From Spongospora subterranea f. sp. subterranea (Eukaryota; Endomyxa: Phytomyxea; Phytomyxea; Plasmodiophorida), in contig JAUGWO010000023.1 of NCBI GenBank assembly GCA_049724395.1, forward strand, positions 1 through 64,000: a stretch of DNA of 64,000 nucleotides, in the 5' to 3' direction. Shown here one piece after another: positions 25,299 through 35,175 of this stretch. The notes under the pieces are model-generated. The model was not told the origin of the DNA. It made no database searches and worked only from the letters and a program-made list of their open reading frames with translations. Made by a program: the position numbers and the translations under genes. Within the stretch, counting starts at the first letter, position 1, and the number at the start of each line of letters is the position of its first letter.

Positions 25299-25763
25299 AT
25301 GGAATTCTCTCAACTCGGATCACATTGCGGAGTCGGCCACTGCCACCGTTTGGACTTTTTACCTTTCACATGCAAGAATTGCCGTCTTGTTCTATGCATT
25401 GATCACAAGGAGGAGATGGCGCACCAATGTAGTAATCCGAGCAAGGACGGTCATACAATCAGTTGCCCAAGCTGCCAGCAACTCTTAGCTGTCAATGCCA
25501 ATGCTGATGATGATTTTATTGTTGCGCGTCATATTCAAAATGGCTGCAAACCTCCTAAATCTACTCTCAAATCAGGGTGTTGCGTGACCAGATGTAAGGC
25601 GAAAACCATTGCATTAATCCACTGCAATTGTTGTCAAAATCAATTCTGCCTAAGACATCGCCTAGCCGAAGACCACAATTGCAAGCCAAAACCGTGTCGA
25701 CAATCAGCTGCTAGGACTAACGTCCTAGACAGAATTTTTGGGAATAAAACCTTGATTGGTTAA
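25299..25763 (+). CDS. AN1-type zinc finger protein (ZFAND2-like)
   Basis: Intronless, 154 aa. Two AN1 fingers are visible: MEFSQLGSHCGVGHCHRLDF to HKEEMAHQC (residues 1-45), and CCVTRCKAKTIALIHCNCC to HRLAEDHNC (about 93-130). Between them CPSCQQLL lies in a linker. Arrangement and size match ZFAND2/AIRAP-type proteins, which work with the proteasome and p97 in handling misfolded proteins under stress. No C-terminal ubiquitin-interacting motif is seen, unlike animal ZFAND2B. It starts about 100 bp after homoserine dehydrogenase on the same strand. Confidence 0.9.
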   Translation: MEFSQLGSHCGVGHCHRLDFLPFTCKNCRLVLCIDHKEEMAHQCSNPSKDGHTISCPSCQQLLAVNANADDDFIVARHIQNGCKPPKSTLKSGCCVTRCKAKTIALIHCNCCQNQFCLRHRLAEDHNCKPKPCRQSAARTNVLDRIFGNKTLIG

Positions 25764-25886
25764 ATGCGGCGAACGATTGAAACTAAAACAAGATCACAAA
25801 TGGGATCGCGCAGTGCTCTGCGGATTGGCACAACGAAGCGATAGCGCTGATATCGATATATAATAATGAATAAACTTTGGATAAAA

Positions 25887-27743
25887 TTATAATGTCACTG
25901 ACGCTTGAAGCGATGCCATCCATCGGTTTCTTTCCTCTGAATTCGCAGCGAACAGAATATATTGCTCTTGCCGACATGTAATTGTGAAGGCAAATTCGCC
26001 TTTTGGATGGTCGTCAATAGCAGCCAGCGATAAACCTCGAACATTCATGCACCGGTCTTTTTGTGGCTTAGAATGGTCAGCACTCTTGTAATACGTTAGG
26101 TAACAGCCTTTCAATACAAACCACCTCTGATTGAGCACTTGTCTTCCGAAAAGACCAGCGCGACTCAGTTTCATCAAATAGCCTTCGATGTAAACACAAG
26201 GAAACTCAAGCAACGTGTATATCTTGCTGAAAACCTCATTCATCTGACTGAAACTGAAAGACCTGAAGCGGTCTTGTCCCCGAGAAGTGCTCGAATCTAC
26301 CCTTATGGCTACACTAGAGAGCGAAGGTTCAGCAGTTTCAGTATTGAATGATTCTTGTTTTGATCGTAGCTCCTTCACTAGCGCCGATTTGACTTCAGTA
26401 TCTGACGGTTTAGATGTGTGAACTGAAGACAAAGTTCTAGCGATGGATTTTCCTTCCAGGAGCAAAATTTGCTTTTCCAGTCTTTCGATTTTACTAGCTT
26501 GAAGCTTGATTTGCGTTTCAGAAGCCATGAGTTTGCTTTGCAGATCGTTGGACAGCTGTGGGGTTTCAAAAAAAGCTCCATCCAGGGACGTGTGTGAGCT
26601 TCTTGGCCTCGCATTATTGGGATTTCGAGGAAAAGAGTCTGATGACTGCTGCGACTCAAATTGAGCAGAAAGAACTTTTACCGTTGACGTAGATGTGGAA
26701 GATTTTGGGAAGAACCCCGCTTCAAAGACAGGAATTCCTTCGTGGTCAACGGTTTTGATCCAGTCCTTTTCGGACCGCAACTTTGACAATTTAGATCCCT
26801 GGGCAAAAAGATTTTGGGCCACACGAAATATTGAATCGACATCGCGAACAGTCAACGTCGCCGGAACCGTATTCAAAAAATCGAAAACGGCATCCAGAGT
26901 ATAGAGAACGGTAAGGTCATTGGCGAATAAGGAGAAGAATCCAAACATGACAGGAAATATAGCTGATGTTCCCAAAACGATAATCAAATCGATCATGCGA
27001 AGCACAAATTGCCTCGGGAAAGCGTATACGAATATGCTTCCAGCCCATACGCAAACTATGTCAGTAAGATCAACCCTGTAAGAAATTCACAATGGGCACA
27101 AAACGTATAATCAAGTAAATGATTTACATACACGTCAAATGAGACCGAATGAAAATGCTCAGCGAGGGCGGGTAACTCATTGACAATAAGCTCAGCAAGA
27201 GCGAGACAATCGCAGCGCAGATTCACATGGGAATTGGAAAAATAGCCCCTGCTACCCTGGTGGATAATGCAATCAAGGTCATTAATGCCTCATTTTTGTC
27301 CCCATGTGTTTCTGAAAGGATCAAAGCAGCGAGTTGAGCCGATCCAGGCATGTAATCGTCTAGTGGCATTCGTTGAGCTTGCCGCACAAGAATGAATTCC
27401 ACTGCAGCGTCGTCAACGGTGAACCCAATTTGTGAGAAACATCCTTCGGAATTGAGCTCCATATGAATCTTTTCTTCAACATTTAGTTGCGACTTTTGAT
27501 TTGGCCTTATGAGAGGAAGCGTATGACATCCTAAACTCTCCCGTGCCAGCCGCCATACATTAGACCGTATGGGAAATTGATTTGGTATGCCATTCCATAA
27601 AGCCTAACGATTTATCAACAAAACAAAACGAACCGGGATATCGGATTCTCAACCTGCTGGAAGTTTGCCGATTTAATTTGATTCAATGTTGCTGAAGGTT
27701 TGGGAGAGTTGAATGGACCCCATATTCCCGACGTTTGCGCCAT
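25887..27743 (-). CDS. TBC-PH domain RabGAP-like protein (one-base frameshift)
   Basis: Predicted Rab GTPase-activating protein of membrane traffic. Minus-strand exons: 27654-27743, 27132-27603 and 25887-27075, with introns of 50 and 56 bp. TBC features run in order: NFQQALWNGIPNQFPIRSNV (entry), DYMPGSAQLAALIL, CLALAELIVNELPALAEHF, then FPRQFVLRMIDLIIVLG (the LRxxDxxxxxG core). A coiled coil (residues around 330-370) leads to a C-terminal PH domain: YIEGYLMKLSR to NQRWFVLKGCYLTYY to ERNRWMASLQ, with the invariant Trp. One base is missing near 27238-27242 (A5 where A6 is needed). The catalytic IxxDxxR Arg is not clear in the N-terminal part. The N-terminus upstream of 27743 is uncertain: open sequence to 27954 in another frame may be part of it. 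Confidence 0.8.
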
Positions 27744-28357
27744 GAAACACAGAATCCCCAGGTGCCGTTGAGGAATTGCGAATCAAAACGACAAATCCTC
27801 CAATGCTAAATGGATTGGGCTGCGCTTGAACTGTTTCGACAGTCGCGATGAGATGGGTTGTTTTGTTATTATTAATTGCTAAGCCCAGACAGCCCCCCTC
27901 CCCACTACCCCTGAGTTCAGCCCTGGAGGCCTGCCTGACTTTGATTTGGCCCACTTACCTTACATACAGTATAATGACCTGCCTACGCAGTGTTCCTTGT
28001 ACGGGGTGTAGTCGCGCTTTGACCGCTTTTCAATCTGAACATTGTCGTCCTGTCTCCTGGTTCCCAAACAAAAAACTACGTCGAGCAAAAATGATTCCGT
28101 GAATCCAGATGAGTTCAATGATTATCTATCTTATCATAATGCAGCAATTATCGGGAATTTTATTTGCTTTTTTATCTTCTAGAAAGGGGCTAAGAAACTG
28201 TTTTTACTAGCTGACAGTCATCATACCGTTATATCTGTGCCTGGAATCGATCGCCGACCTGTATTTTGAATTTGTTTGATGGCGGTCGAGGACAGCGATG
28301 ATAGTAACGGAGAATCACCTGAGCGCAACGTGCAGTTCAGGTCCAGGGGTTCATCAA
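27744..28357. other. Intergenic or undetermined 5' exon
   Basis: 27750-27954 on the minus strand is open (LIATVETVQAQPNPFSIGGF) and may be a 5' exon of the RabGAP gene with an unresolved junction. The rest shows nothing. Confidence 0.4.
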
Positions 28358-29174
28358 ATGTCTGATGAGAGCCCTGCCACTGTTTTACGAAATATATCAA
28401 GTCGTTTAAATACGGTACTTGAACTGAAAACTCGACCAGACTTGTGGTGATTTAATAGAGAAAGATCACAGATACAAATTCGAGATTGGAACGAGTTCAG
28501 CCAGATAACCGCCTTCAGCATTCCTAAAATAACTGTTGACGCACTCCAGCGTAGATTGGTTTTGAACGGGCTGTATTTTCAAGTATGGAATATGGCTTCA
28601 ACTCTCTGGTAATTAATATGGCTCTAACTATAGGCAAATTATGCCATGATCTTCTTAACTGGAATATTCTTTGTTTGGTATGTTGATATTGGTGTTCAAG
28701 ATTTTTTTCTTTGAAACAGCCTTGCAGTATCGCGCGGCCAATGTTCGCCGTTGCGCTTTTCGTTTTTGCTGCATTTTTCATCTACATGAAGTGTCATTAT
28801 GCACACCTTCCCGGAATAAGCATTGAGAAGCTACAGGCAACTGTTGCAACAGTTGCTCTAATCTTGTTCCTCTATTTCGGAGGGACATCGCTGTGGTCGG
28901 CGTTGGTATTGTCCCTATTTGCTACTGCAGTACATGCCGTTTTCTATGTACCAAAAATGAAGTCGACAACGATTGGTGTTAAGGAACTATGGAAGAACAG
29001 CGATTCGGTATTTGCAAAATTTGGGGACCCTGTAAAACCCATAATTTGCTCATCTGCTGAAGGCATCAGCAAACTAACTTTTTTATAAAGGTGTTTGACG
29101 TCGAGAATCCCAACGTTGGAGAGAGTCCTTTTCCAGCGTTCAACAAAGGTGGTGAACTTTTCAAGCGGGTGTGA
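28358..29174 (+). CDS. PRA1 family protein (prenylated Rab acceptor)
   Basis: Small ER/Golgi membrane protein that binds prenylated Rab GTPases and helps place them on membranes. I infer five exons: 28358-28414, 28472-28582, 28634-28672, 28720-29031 and 29091-29174. They total 603 bp, 200 aa, in frame. Family features: RDWNEFSQITAFSIPK (the RPWxEF region), LQRRLVLNGLYFQANYAMIF (the RxxxNxxYFxxNY motif), then four predicted membrane helices in two hairpins (for example MFAVALFVFAAFFIYM and LQATVATVALILFLYF). The size suits PRA1. It lies next to the RabGAP gene, divergently, so two Rab-pathway genes are neighbours; whether this matters is unknown. Confidence 0.85.
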
Positions 29175-29544
29175 TGTGTCCAGTCAAACTTACATTAAAA
29201 AATAAATGATTCTTGATATAAACGTTGCTGTTCAGTTCAGTTTCCTAGAAGCATCGCGTTTTTCGAAAAGATTATCATGACAAACACTGCAGCTTGGTTG
29301 GTTTGGGTCTATATTTAGCCCCACGTCTCGATGTGTGTGGTTACAGTACACTTCCTTATGTCCCCGGAGGCCGACGCCAAATCCAAATCCATGACCAACA
29401 GTCATCAATCATCATCATTCATTCATTCATTCATTCATCTACTGGTAGTCTACTCACACTTTGCATTGAACCGTACTTGAAACCCAACATTTAGTCGGTA
29501 ATTTAAAGGCTTTACATCTGCAAACTCGTCCAAGTAGTGTCATT
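29175..29544. other. Intergenic with (CATT)n microsatellite
   Basis: A short cattcattcattcattcat run lies near 29416-29440. No gene. Confidence 0.6.
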
Positions 29545-31381
29545 ATGCTACCATTTGTAATCCTTCTGGTCGTGTGTGCCATTTTCGACATGTCTGTTCA
29601 TGCAGCGGAAATTACACCCCATATAGAATCAGTGATATCATTTTATGACGGCTCTAAGACTATTGAAATTCCTGCTTTCATGTCAAGTTGGACTCCGAAA
29701 TTAAGCGAATCGCTTAAAGGTTTGACGATTTTTTAATCCGCATGGAATATTTTATGAGATAATTGAATGGTATTTTCAGGTGATGTCATTAGCGCTTACC
29801 CTCTAGACGGATGCTCTCCAATAACTTCCACAAATTCAACTGGCAATATCATTGTTATCGATCAAGGTGGATGTTCGTTTGCCGAGAAGATGGGAAATTT
29901 GTCATCGCTGCAGCCATCAGCTGTTATTGTCGTCGGAAAGAAAGATGTGTCTAGCTGGATAGTTATGGGTCCAGCGACGATATCTAACCCTGTTCCAGCT
30001 TTCATGATCTTACATGATCATGAACCTAAACTACGGCCAGCGATAGGTCAACACAATGTTACTATCGGGTATCTGAACTCTGCTATCAGCCATTACGAAA
30101 TCGTCTGACTCTTTTCTAGTCCATATCAAAGAGCTGCCTTCGATTTGTCAGGATTGTTCTTGTTTTCAATGGCTATGGCAATTATGATTGTTTCCTGTTA
30201 TTGGTCCTCGGAAAAAGAGCGACAAGTGGCGAACGGTCAAGTAGTCGAGGAGGATCCTGATCTTCCAGAGGAAGGTGCTTATTGTGATCATGCCTGCAAA
30301 CAATTGTCATAATCTTGCATCTTTCAGAAATTGCCTCCATATCGACTTCTGGAGCGATCATTTTCATATTGGTCGCCTCAGTGACGTTGCTTGCTCTGTA
30401 CTTTGTCATCGATTGGCTTATATATGCCCTTCTTGGGTTGTTCACGATCTCAGGAGTATCTTCATTAGTTGTAGTCTTGGCCAAGCCCGTCAGATTTTGT
30501 CTCCCCAAACTCGACTTTCAAACCACGTAGGTCTAATCCAATCGGTTTGTAATTTCCTCTATAGCTTCTCCAGGATACCAGGTATTGGATCAATTAATAT
30601 GCTGTATACGGCGTTGCTGGCGATGTGCGTTCCTCTTGGAATAGTTTGGCTAGCTTATCGCAAATCTCACTGGGCGTTTATCCTTCAAGACGTGATGGGC
30701 GCTGCTATTTTGATCATGATTCAGCGTGCCACTAGATTACCAAATTCAAAAGTTGCAACTGTTCTTCTAATTAGCTCTTTCTTCTATGATATTTTCTGGG
30801 TCTTCTTATCGCCTTTCATCTTCCGTTCCTCTGTCATGTAAGTCATATGTCATTAAATATTTCTGCTCATGAGATTTGAACATATCTACCCCAGGGTAGC
30901 TGTCGCTACAGGGGGCTCTTCCGGCGAAATCATGCCAATGCTTTTAACATTCCCGAGACTGAACGATATTTTTGGTGGTTGGTTTCTTCATCCTAATGAT
31001 GGCTTTTGCCTTATTGATTTTCCCACCAGGCATGGCATTGATTGGGTTTGGAGACATCGCGTAAGATTGAATGTCTTTTTTGGCGGTATACAATTGACTA
31101 TGATTTTCAGATTACCAGGATTGTACATTGCCTATGTCTTCCGGTTTGACGCTGTGAAACGAACTCACTATTCAACTCTAGCATTGATCGGATATGCGGT
31201 TGGTCTGTGTCTTACCGAAATATCTATGGTGGTGACCAGAATGGCTCAACCTGCTCTACTATTTCTCGTACCATGCACTCTGGGAATAGTATCGCTAGTC
31301 GCATGGTGGAACTGTCGTCTCTCTAGTATGTGGAAGGGACCGAACCAAGAAACTGTAGATTATCAGCCGTTGCAAGCATAA
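29545..31381 (+). CDS. Signal peptide peptidase-like 2 (GxGD intramembrane aspartyl protease)
   Basis: Cleaves type II membrane stubs within the bilayer in endosome/lysosome-type compartments. Eight exons (29545-29719, 29780-30068, 30120-30274, 30328-30526, 30565-30837, 30895-30977, 31030-31060, 31111-31381) sum to 1476 bp, 491 aa, in frame. A signal peptide (MLPFVILLVVCAIFDMSVHA) leads into a PA domain (GCSPIT to AVIVVGKKD), as in SPPL2. A nine-TM protease core follows, with catalytic aspartates in FFYDIFWVF and ALIGFGDIALPG, and the PAL motif in QPALLFLVP. All catalytic motifs are intact. The 31-bp exon carrying GFGD is only seen after splicing. It is convergent with the PrsW-like gene. Confidence 0.95.
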
Positions 31382-31470
31382 TTTGATATAGTCAAATAGC
31401 TGTTTAATAACTAAGAGTTTGTATCCATTTACGAAAATATGATTTATAGAAGTGCAGAAATAGTGCTGAA

Positions 31471-32520
31471 TTATCCAACCTGATCAACAATCGGTATATA
31501 TCCTAACAGTGTACTGTATCCTGCAGATTCCAAATACTCGATTGGCAGCTTCTTCTTTATATGACGTATATAATAGGCGAAGACAACGGAAATAAGAACC
31601 GAAGTGACTACCCAGCCCAAAAAGCGGTGTTCTTGTTTTCCTGCCCCCAGAAAAATAGCTGGAAGAGAAAGCAGGTTCTGAACAAAATCGGCGTCGTTAG
31701 AATGACGATCGCGTGAATATTTTCGTTGAGGACAGTGCGCCGGCTCAACTGAAGCCCAATCAGATATCCGCTCATGACGTGAGAAGGGATATAAAGTAAA
31801 GCCACGAGAACAGATATTAAGAGGGGAATCCAAATTGTGACACTTTCTTGGCTTAGTAAAGCAGATGTGGCCAGTCCCTGATACGTACTGTATCCCAAGC
31901 TGAATGACGTTGCCATGAAAAGTGAATTTCGCAGACGACAAAGCTGCGTCTCCCTGACATGGGCGTCGTCAGATTCTGTCATTTCTACTTTCTTCTTCAT
32001 CATAACATATTTGAAGATTTCTTCGGCTAATCCATTGACGTTAAAACCTGGTTGCAATTATCGGAAGAAATTTACCTGACACCTGAAGCAATAATACGAT
32101 CCAAAGAGTTGTGAATATTGAACTAGTCTGATTGACGACAGGCGCCAATATTAAGAGGAAAATTATCAACAGCAACAGCAGAATCGGGGCGCACGCAAAT
32201 GCTAATCCGAACGATCGAATCGTATCATCTAGCCGAATGCCTTCCACTTGTTCCGATCGATACAGCAGAACTCCGAAAGGAAGAAAGAAAAACGGGAAAG
32301 CAAACGTGAACTTAGAATAAAATAACATGACGAACCCCCATGACAAAACTATCGCTGACAGGACCAAGACAGAAGTTAAACTCAACTTGCGAGTGCCAGT
32401 AGATCCTCGATCGGTTTCAACTGACATGGCATAAGCGCTGTTGATATTGAAGGGATTTTCCAGGTCATGATCGGGATCAGATTTCCCCAATTGCTTGCCA
32501 CGCAAAGGTGAGGAGTCCAT
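31471..32520 (-). CDS. PrsW-like multi-pass membrane protein (putative intramembrane protease relative)
   Basis: About 340-350 aa with some eight hydrophobic segments (for example LTSVLVLSAIVLSWGFVMLF and APILLLLLIIFLLILAPVV). GLAEEIFKYV supplies an EExxK motif and LYIPSHVMSGYLIGLQL a membrane His with following Gly, as in the PrsW/CAAX-type glutamic or metallo intramembrane protease clan. The FxxxE motif appears as FSLGYSTYQ, lacking the Glu, so activity is doubtful. The frame changes twice: near 32042-32080, either a 28-bp intron or an extra base in tttt; and at 31651-31655, A5 where A6 reads through to LGWVVTSVLISVVFAYYIRH. Function in eukaryotes is not established. Family assignment rests on motif order only. 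Confidence 0.5.
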
Positions 32521-32689
32521 AAAGGGACGGGTTTAGGAATATAAAGACAACTGTTCCCCGGTCAAACCGAACACGGACGGATAGCGTGTTACATAGGGGA
32601 AGTGGTTAAGTCTATCACTACAGCCAGTCCAAGACTCACACCACCAGCCAAAAAGAAAAAAATGGCAAACGTTGTGGCCCTGCAGTATG

Positions 32690-32835
32690 TACAGTGTACA
32701 ATCATCCCAACTAATAGCGCTGCAGAGTTGCCATGCCTGTGCAATCGATTTGTAAAGCTTGATCGGAGGCCACAAGAGCGGCATATGACGATGAACGCAA
32801 GACGACAGCAAGAGGGTCCGAAGGCGCGCTACACT
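32690..32835 (-). pseudogene. Fragment copied from the TPR gene at 41.6-41.8 kb
   Basis: Minus-strand 32835-32705 matches 41630-41750 with about 80% identity by eye: cttgcgttcatcgtcatatg vs cttacgttcagcgtcatatg, and atcgattgcacaggcatggc in both. The translation AVVLRSSSYAALVASDQAL parallels AFVLRSASYVALGAFDQAF of the TPR protein. Flanking sequence is unrelated, so this is a captured exon fragment, not a gene. Confidence 0.8.
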
Positions 32836-33059
32836 GAATGAAAACAACAACCGTTGCCTTAATTTGGCGCATACCTCGTTGAGCGTTGCGTTCTTTGCGA
32901 ACGTCGCGGATCACTTTGACGATCCCTTGAAGTTCCCTCTGCAGCGGTATACGGCTAAGGTCGTCGAGGTGGGCACCATAAGATTGGTTAAATATGATTA
33001 TGTGATGCAGCACCTTCCGGATTACGACAAATCTGCGAATGGCAGTCAACGTGCTCATC

Positions 33060-33360
33060 TGCATCCTATGTAACGCAGAGTTCGGTTGTTCCGCCACCAA
33101 TCAAACCGAATCGAAACCCTACCATAAATCCAGAAGGGACGCGGAGCTCGTGTTGCTGGAGTCAAAACGAGACGCGAACATGCGCGCCACCGTCACGACG
33201 GCATCCCTTGCTGCTGCAATGGCAGCAAATATCATCCGGACGACCCTAGCCGTATACAGTAGTGCAGCAACTGCACGTCGCAGTTACAGATTGATTCAGA
33301 TATTTCCGGGCCGTAATGTTACTCATGCGGAACACCCCATTTGTGTTTGTCATGGATAAT
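33060..33360 (+). other. Alanine-rich open frame, unassigned
   Basis: A frame from 33039 contains MRATVTTASLAAAMAANIIR followed by basic residues. This is similar in composition and position to the Ala-rich leader of the Harbinger fragment at 33803 (IVAAMTCVAAAVAAIAADGR followed by RHRR). It may be a diverged first exon of a related element. Weak. Confidence 0.25.
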
Positions 33361-33389
33361 TCTGGTTTGAATGTTCCGGCTGTGCCATC

Positions 33390-33530
33390 AGCGGTTCTTT
33401 GAACGGCCGCAAGGTGACGTTCAAACAGAAAACGGGGGATGGCGGCTACTTCAAATGCAGCCTGGCTCGCCAAAATTCATGCCGCGGTTCTGCCGTTGTT
33501 TTCAGACATAGAAGTATACGGGATTCTTGC
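33390..33530 (+). pseudogene. Possible FLYWCH-type zinc-finger fragment
   Basis: LNGRKVTFKQKTGDGGYFKC followed by SLARQNSCRGSAVVFRHR has the YxC...C spacing and basic/aromatic layout of FLYWCH fingers that precede MULE transposases. No adjacent transposase core is visible. Short and uncertain. Confidence 0.3.
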
Positions 33531-33649
33531 CGTCCTTTGGGTAAACCCCTCTATCATTGGGAGGATCTGATCATGATCACTTTGGGTCTGGTCCAATTAC
33601 GCAAAAGTCGACTTTTTGGGCGTCGACTTATTTTCTCCGCGACTGTAAG

Positions 33650-33702
33650 CGTCGACTTTTTGAAAAAGTAGGTCGCCGACCTACTTTTTCAAAAAGTCGA
33701 CG
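33650..33702. repeat. 53-bp perfect hairpin at the edge of the Harbinger palindrome
   Basis: cgtcgactttttgaaaaagt followed by aggtcg pairs with its complement around a single central c at 33676 (26-bp arms). More aagtcgac/gtcgactt boxes lie just upstream (33605-33630). It overlaps the left boundary of the large inverted repeat by 8 bp. Confidence 0.9.
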
Positions 33703-34197
33703 ATTTACAGTCATATTCGATGACAAAAATCCGTGAAAAAGTAGATAGAAGTAGACGCAGTAGTCGACGCCGTCGGGGTTACTCCAGCTATTTCTGACTC
33801 CAATGGGCGACACCGAGATGATGAACATCGTCGCCGCCATGACGTGCGTTGCGGCAGCTGTGGCTGCTATTGCTGCGGATGGACGTCGGCACAGGCGCCC
33901 AGCTTCAATGATATATACCATTCGTAATAATACTTGGCAAGGTTGACATTCAATTTCGTTGTTGTCTAGCAGCTTTTATAGGTTTGACAGTTTGTTTTAG
34001 GCGTTGAAGCCTGCTCGAATGACGGATGGTACCGCAGAAATCTTCGCGTATCCAGGGCAACATTCAACTGGATCGTAGATCAATTGACCGAATACTCGGA
34101 CAACAATGGAATTGCTTTGCCTGGCGATAATGCCTATGTCGATATGCGCACGAGGATTGCTTTGACGTTGTCGTACCTATCGCAAGAGGATGGTTTC
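33695..34197 (+). repeat. Left 503-bp arm of the Harbinger fold-back
   Basis: Base 33695+n pairs with 34774-n to the inner boundary 34197/34272. I checked both ends and several interior points; the only mismatch found was at 33704/34765. The 74-bp spacer (34198-34271) continues the transposase reading frame, so this arm plus spacer is the parental orientation. Confidence 0.93.
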
Positions 34198-34271
34198 ATC
34201 AAATCCGCTGCTTTGTTCGGCATCGCGAAATCAACTGCGATTAGAAACGTTAATTCGTGCTTGGACGTTCT
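33803..34271 (+). pseudogene. PIF/Harbinger transposase, N-terminal fragment with intron
   Basis: ATG at 33803 begins MGDTEMMNIVAAMTCVAAAV. An intron from about 33941 to 33999 (GTTGAC...TTTTAG) joins it to GVEACSNDGWYRRNLRVSRA, then TFNWIVDQLTEYSDNNGIAL. This leads into RTRIALTLSYLSQEDGFIKS, then AALFGIAKSTAIRNVNSCLD. This is the conserved region ahead of the DDE nuclease of Harbinger transposases (F.WL...L, LAI.L.YLA.G.SY.S....FG.SKST..R.I). The coding ends at the right inverted arm; no DDE domain is present, so it is not an active transposase. Confidence 0.85.
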
Positions 34272-34774
34272 GAAACCATCCTCTTGCGATAGGTACGACA
34301 ACGTCAAAGCAATCCTCGTGCGCATATCGACATAGGCATTATCGCCAGGCAAAGCAATTCCATTGTTGTCCGAGTATTCGGTCAATTGATCTACGATCCA
34401 GTTGAATGTTGCCCTGGATACGCGAAGATTTCTGCGGTACCATCCGTCATTCGAGCAGGCTTCAACGCCTAAAACAAACTGTCAAACCTATAAAAGCTGC
34501 TAGACAACAACGAAATTGAATGTCAACCTTGCCAAGTATTATTACGAATGGTATATATCATTGAAGCTGGGCGCCTGTGCCGACGTCCATCCGCAGCAAT
34601 AGCAGCCACAGCTGCCGCAACGCACGTCATGGCGGCGACGATGTTCATCATCTCGGTGTCGCCCATTGGAGTCAGAAATAGCTGGAGTAACCCCGACGGC
34701 GTCGACTACTGCGTCTACTTCTATCTACTTTTTCACGGATTTTTGTCATCGAATATGACTGTAATTCGTCGACT
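34272..34774 (-). repeat. Right 503-bp arm of the Harbinger fold-back
   Basis: Reverse complement of 33695-34197, carrying the same leader exon, intron and first part of exon 2 on the minus strand. Near-identity of the arms implies a very recent duplication or ongoing gene conversion. Confidence 0.93.
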
Positions 34775-35175
34775 CACCTCCTATAAGTGGTTTGAGGCCA
34801 ATGAGAATGTGAATCTGTCTGATCTTGATCCCTCATTCCTCAAATCACAGCCCTATTTGCACTTATCATTCTTATACACCTCCAGATTCGATCAGGTCTT
34901 GCGAATCGCTATCATAATTCAAAGTTTTCGAAATTAATTATCGACAATTCACCAGTATTTACCTAATCCTGCTATTGGAGATTGAAAAATATGGTCCTGG
35001 TTTCAGAAAATTCCCACTGGTACTCGTTCATTATCATTGCAATGGCAAACATCAATTAATTGGGCGAAAATCTCACATTTCAATCTAAGATTTCGCCTGT
35101 GTGATAGTGTAACCCTATCAGGTGTTCATAATATTAATACTGTATTGGTTCTGCCACCGATCAACACTTAAACCC
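34775..35175 (+). pseudogene. Fragment copied from the FBA F-box gene at 60 kb
   Basis: The translation NLSDLDPSFLKSQPYLHLSF followed by LYTSRFDQ matches DLSDLDPLFLDSQPCLHLSF followed by LFTSRNDQ of the F-box protein at 59965-60832. The match continues through PTGTRSLSLQW and to about 35175 (ggttctgccaccgatcaaca vs the 59.98-kb region). Stops interrupt it. It begins exactly where the Harbinger arm ends. Confidence 0.85.
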
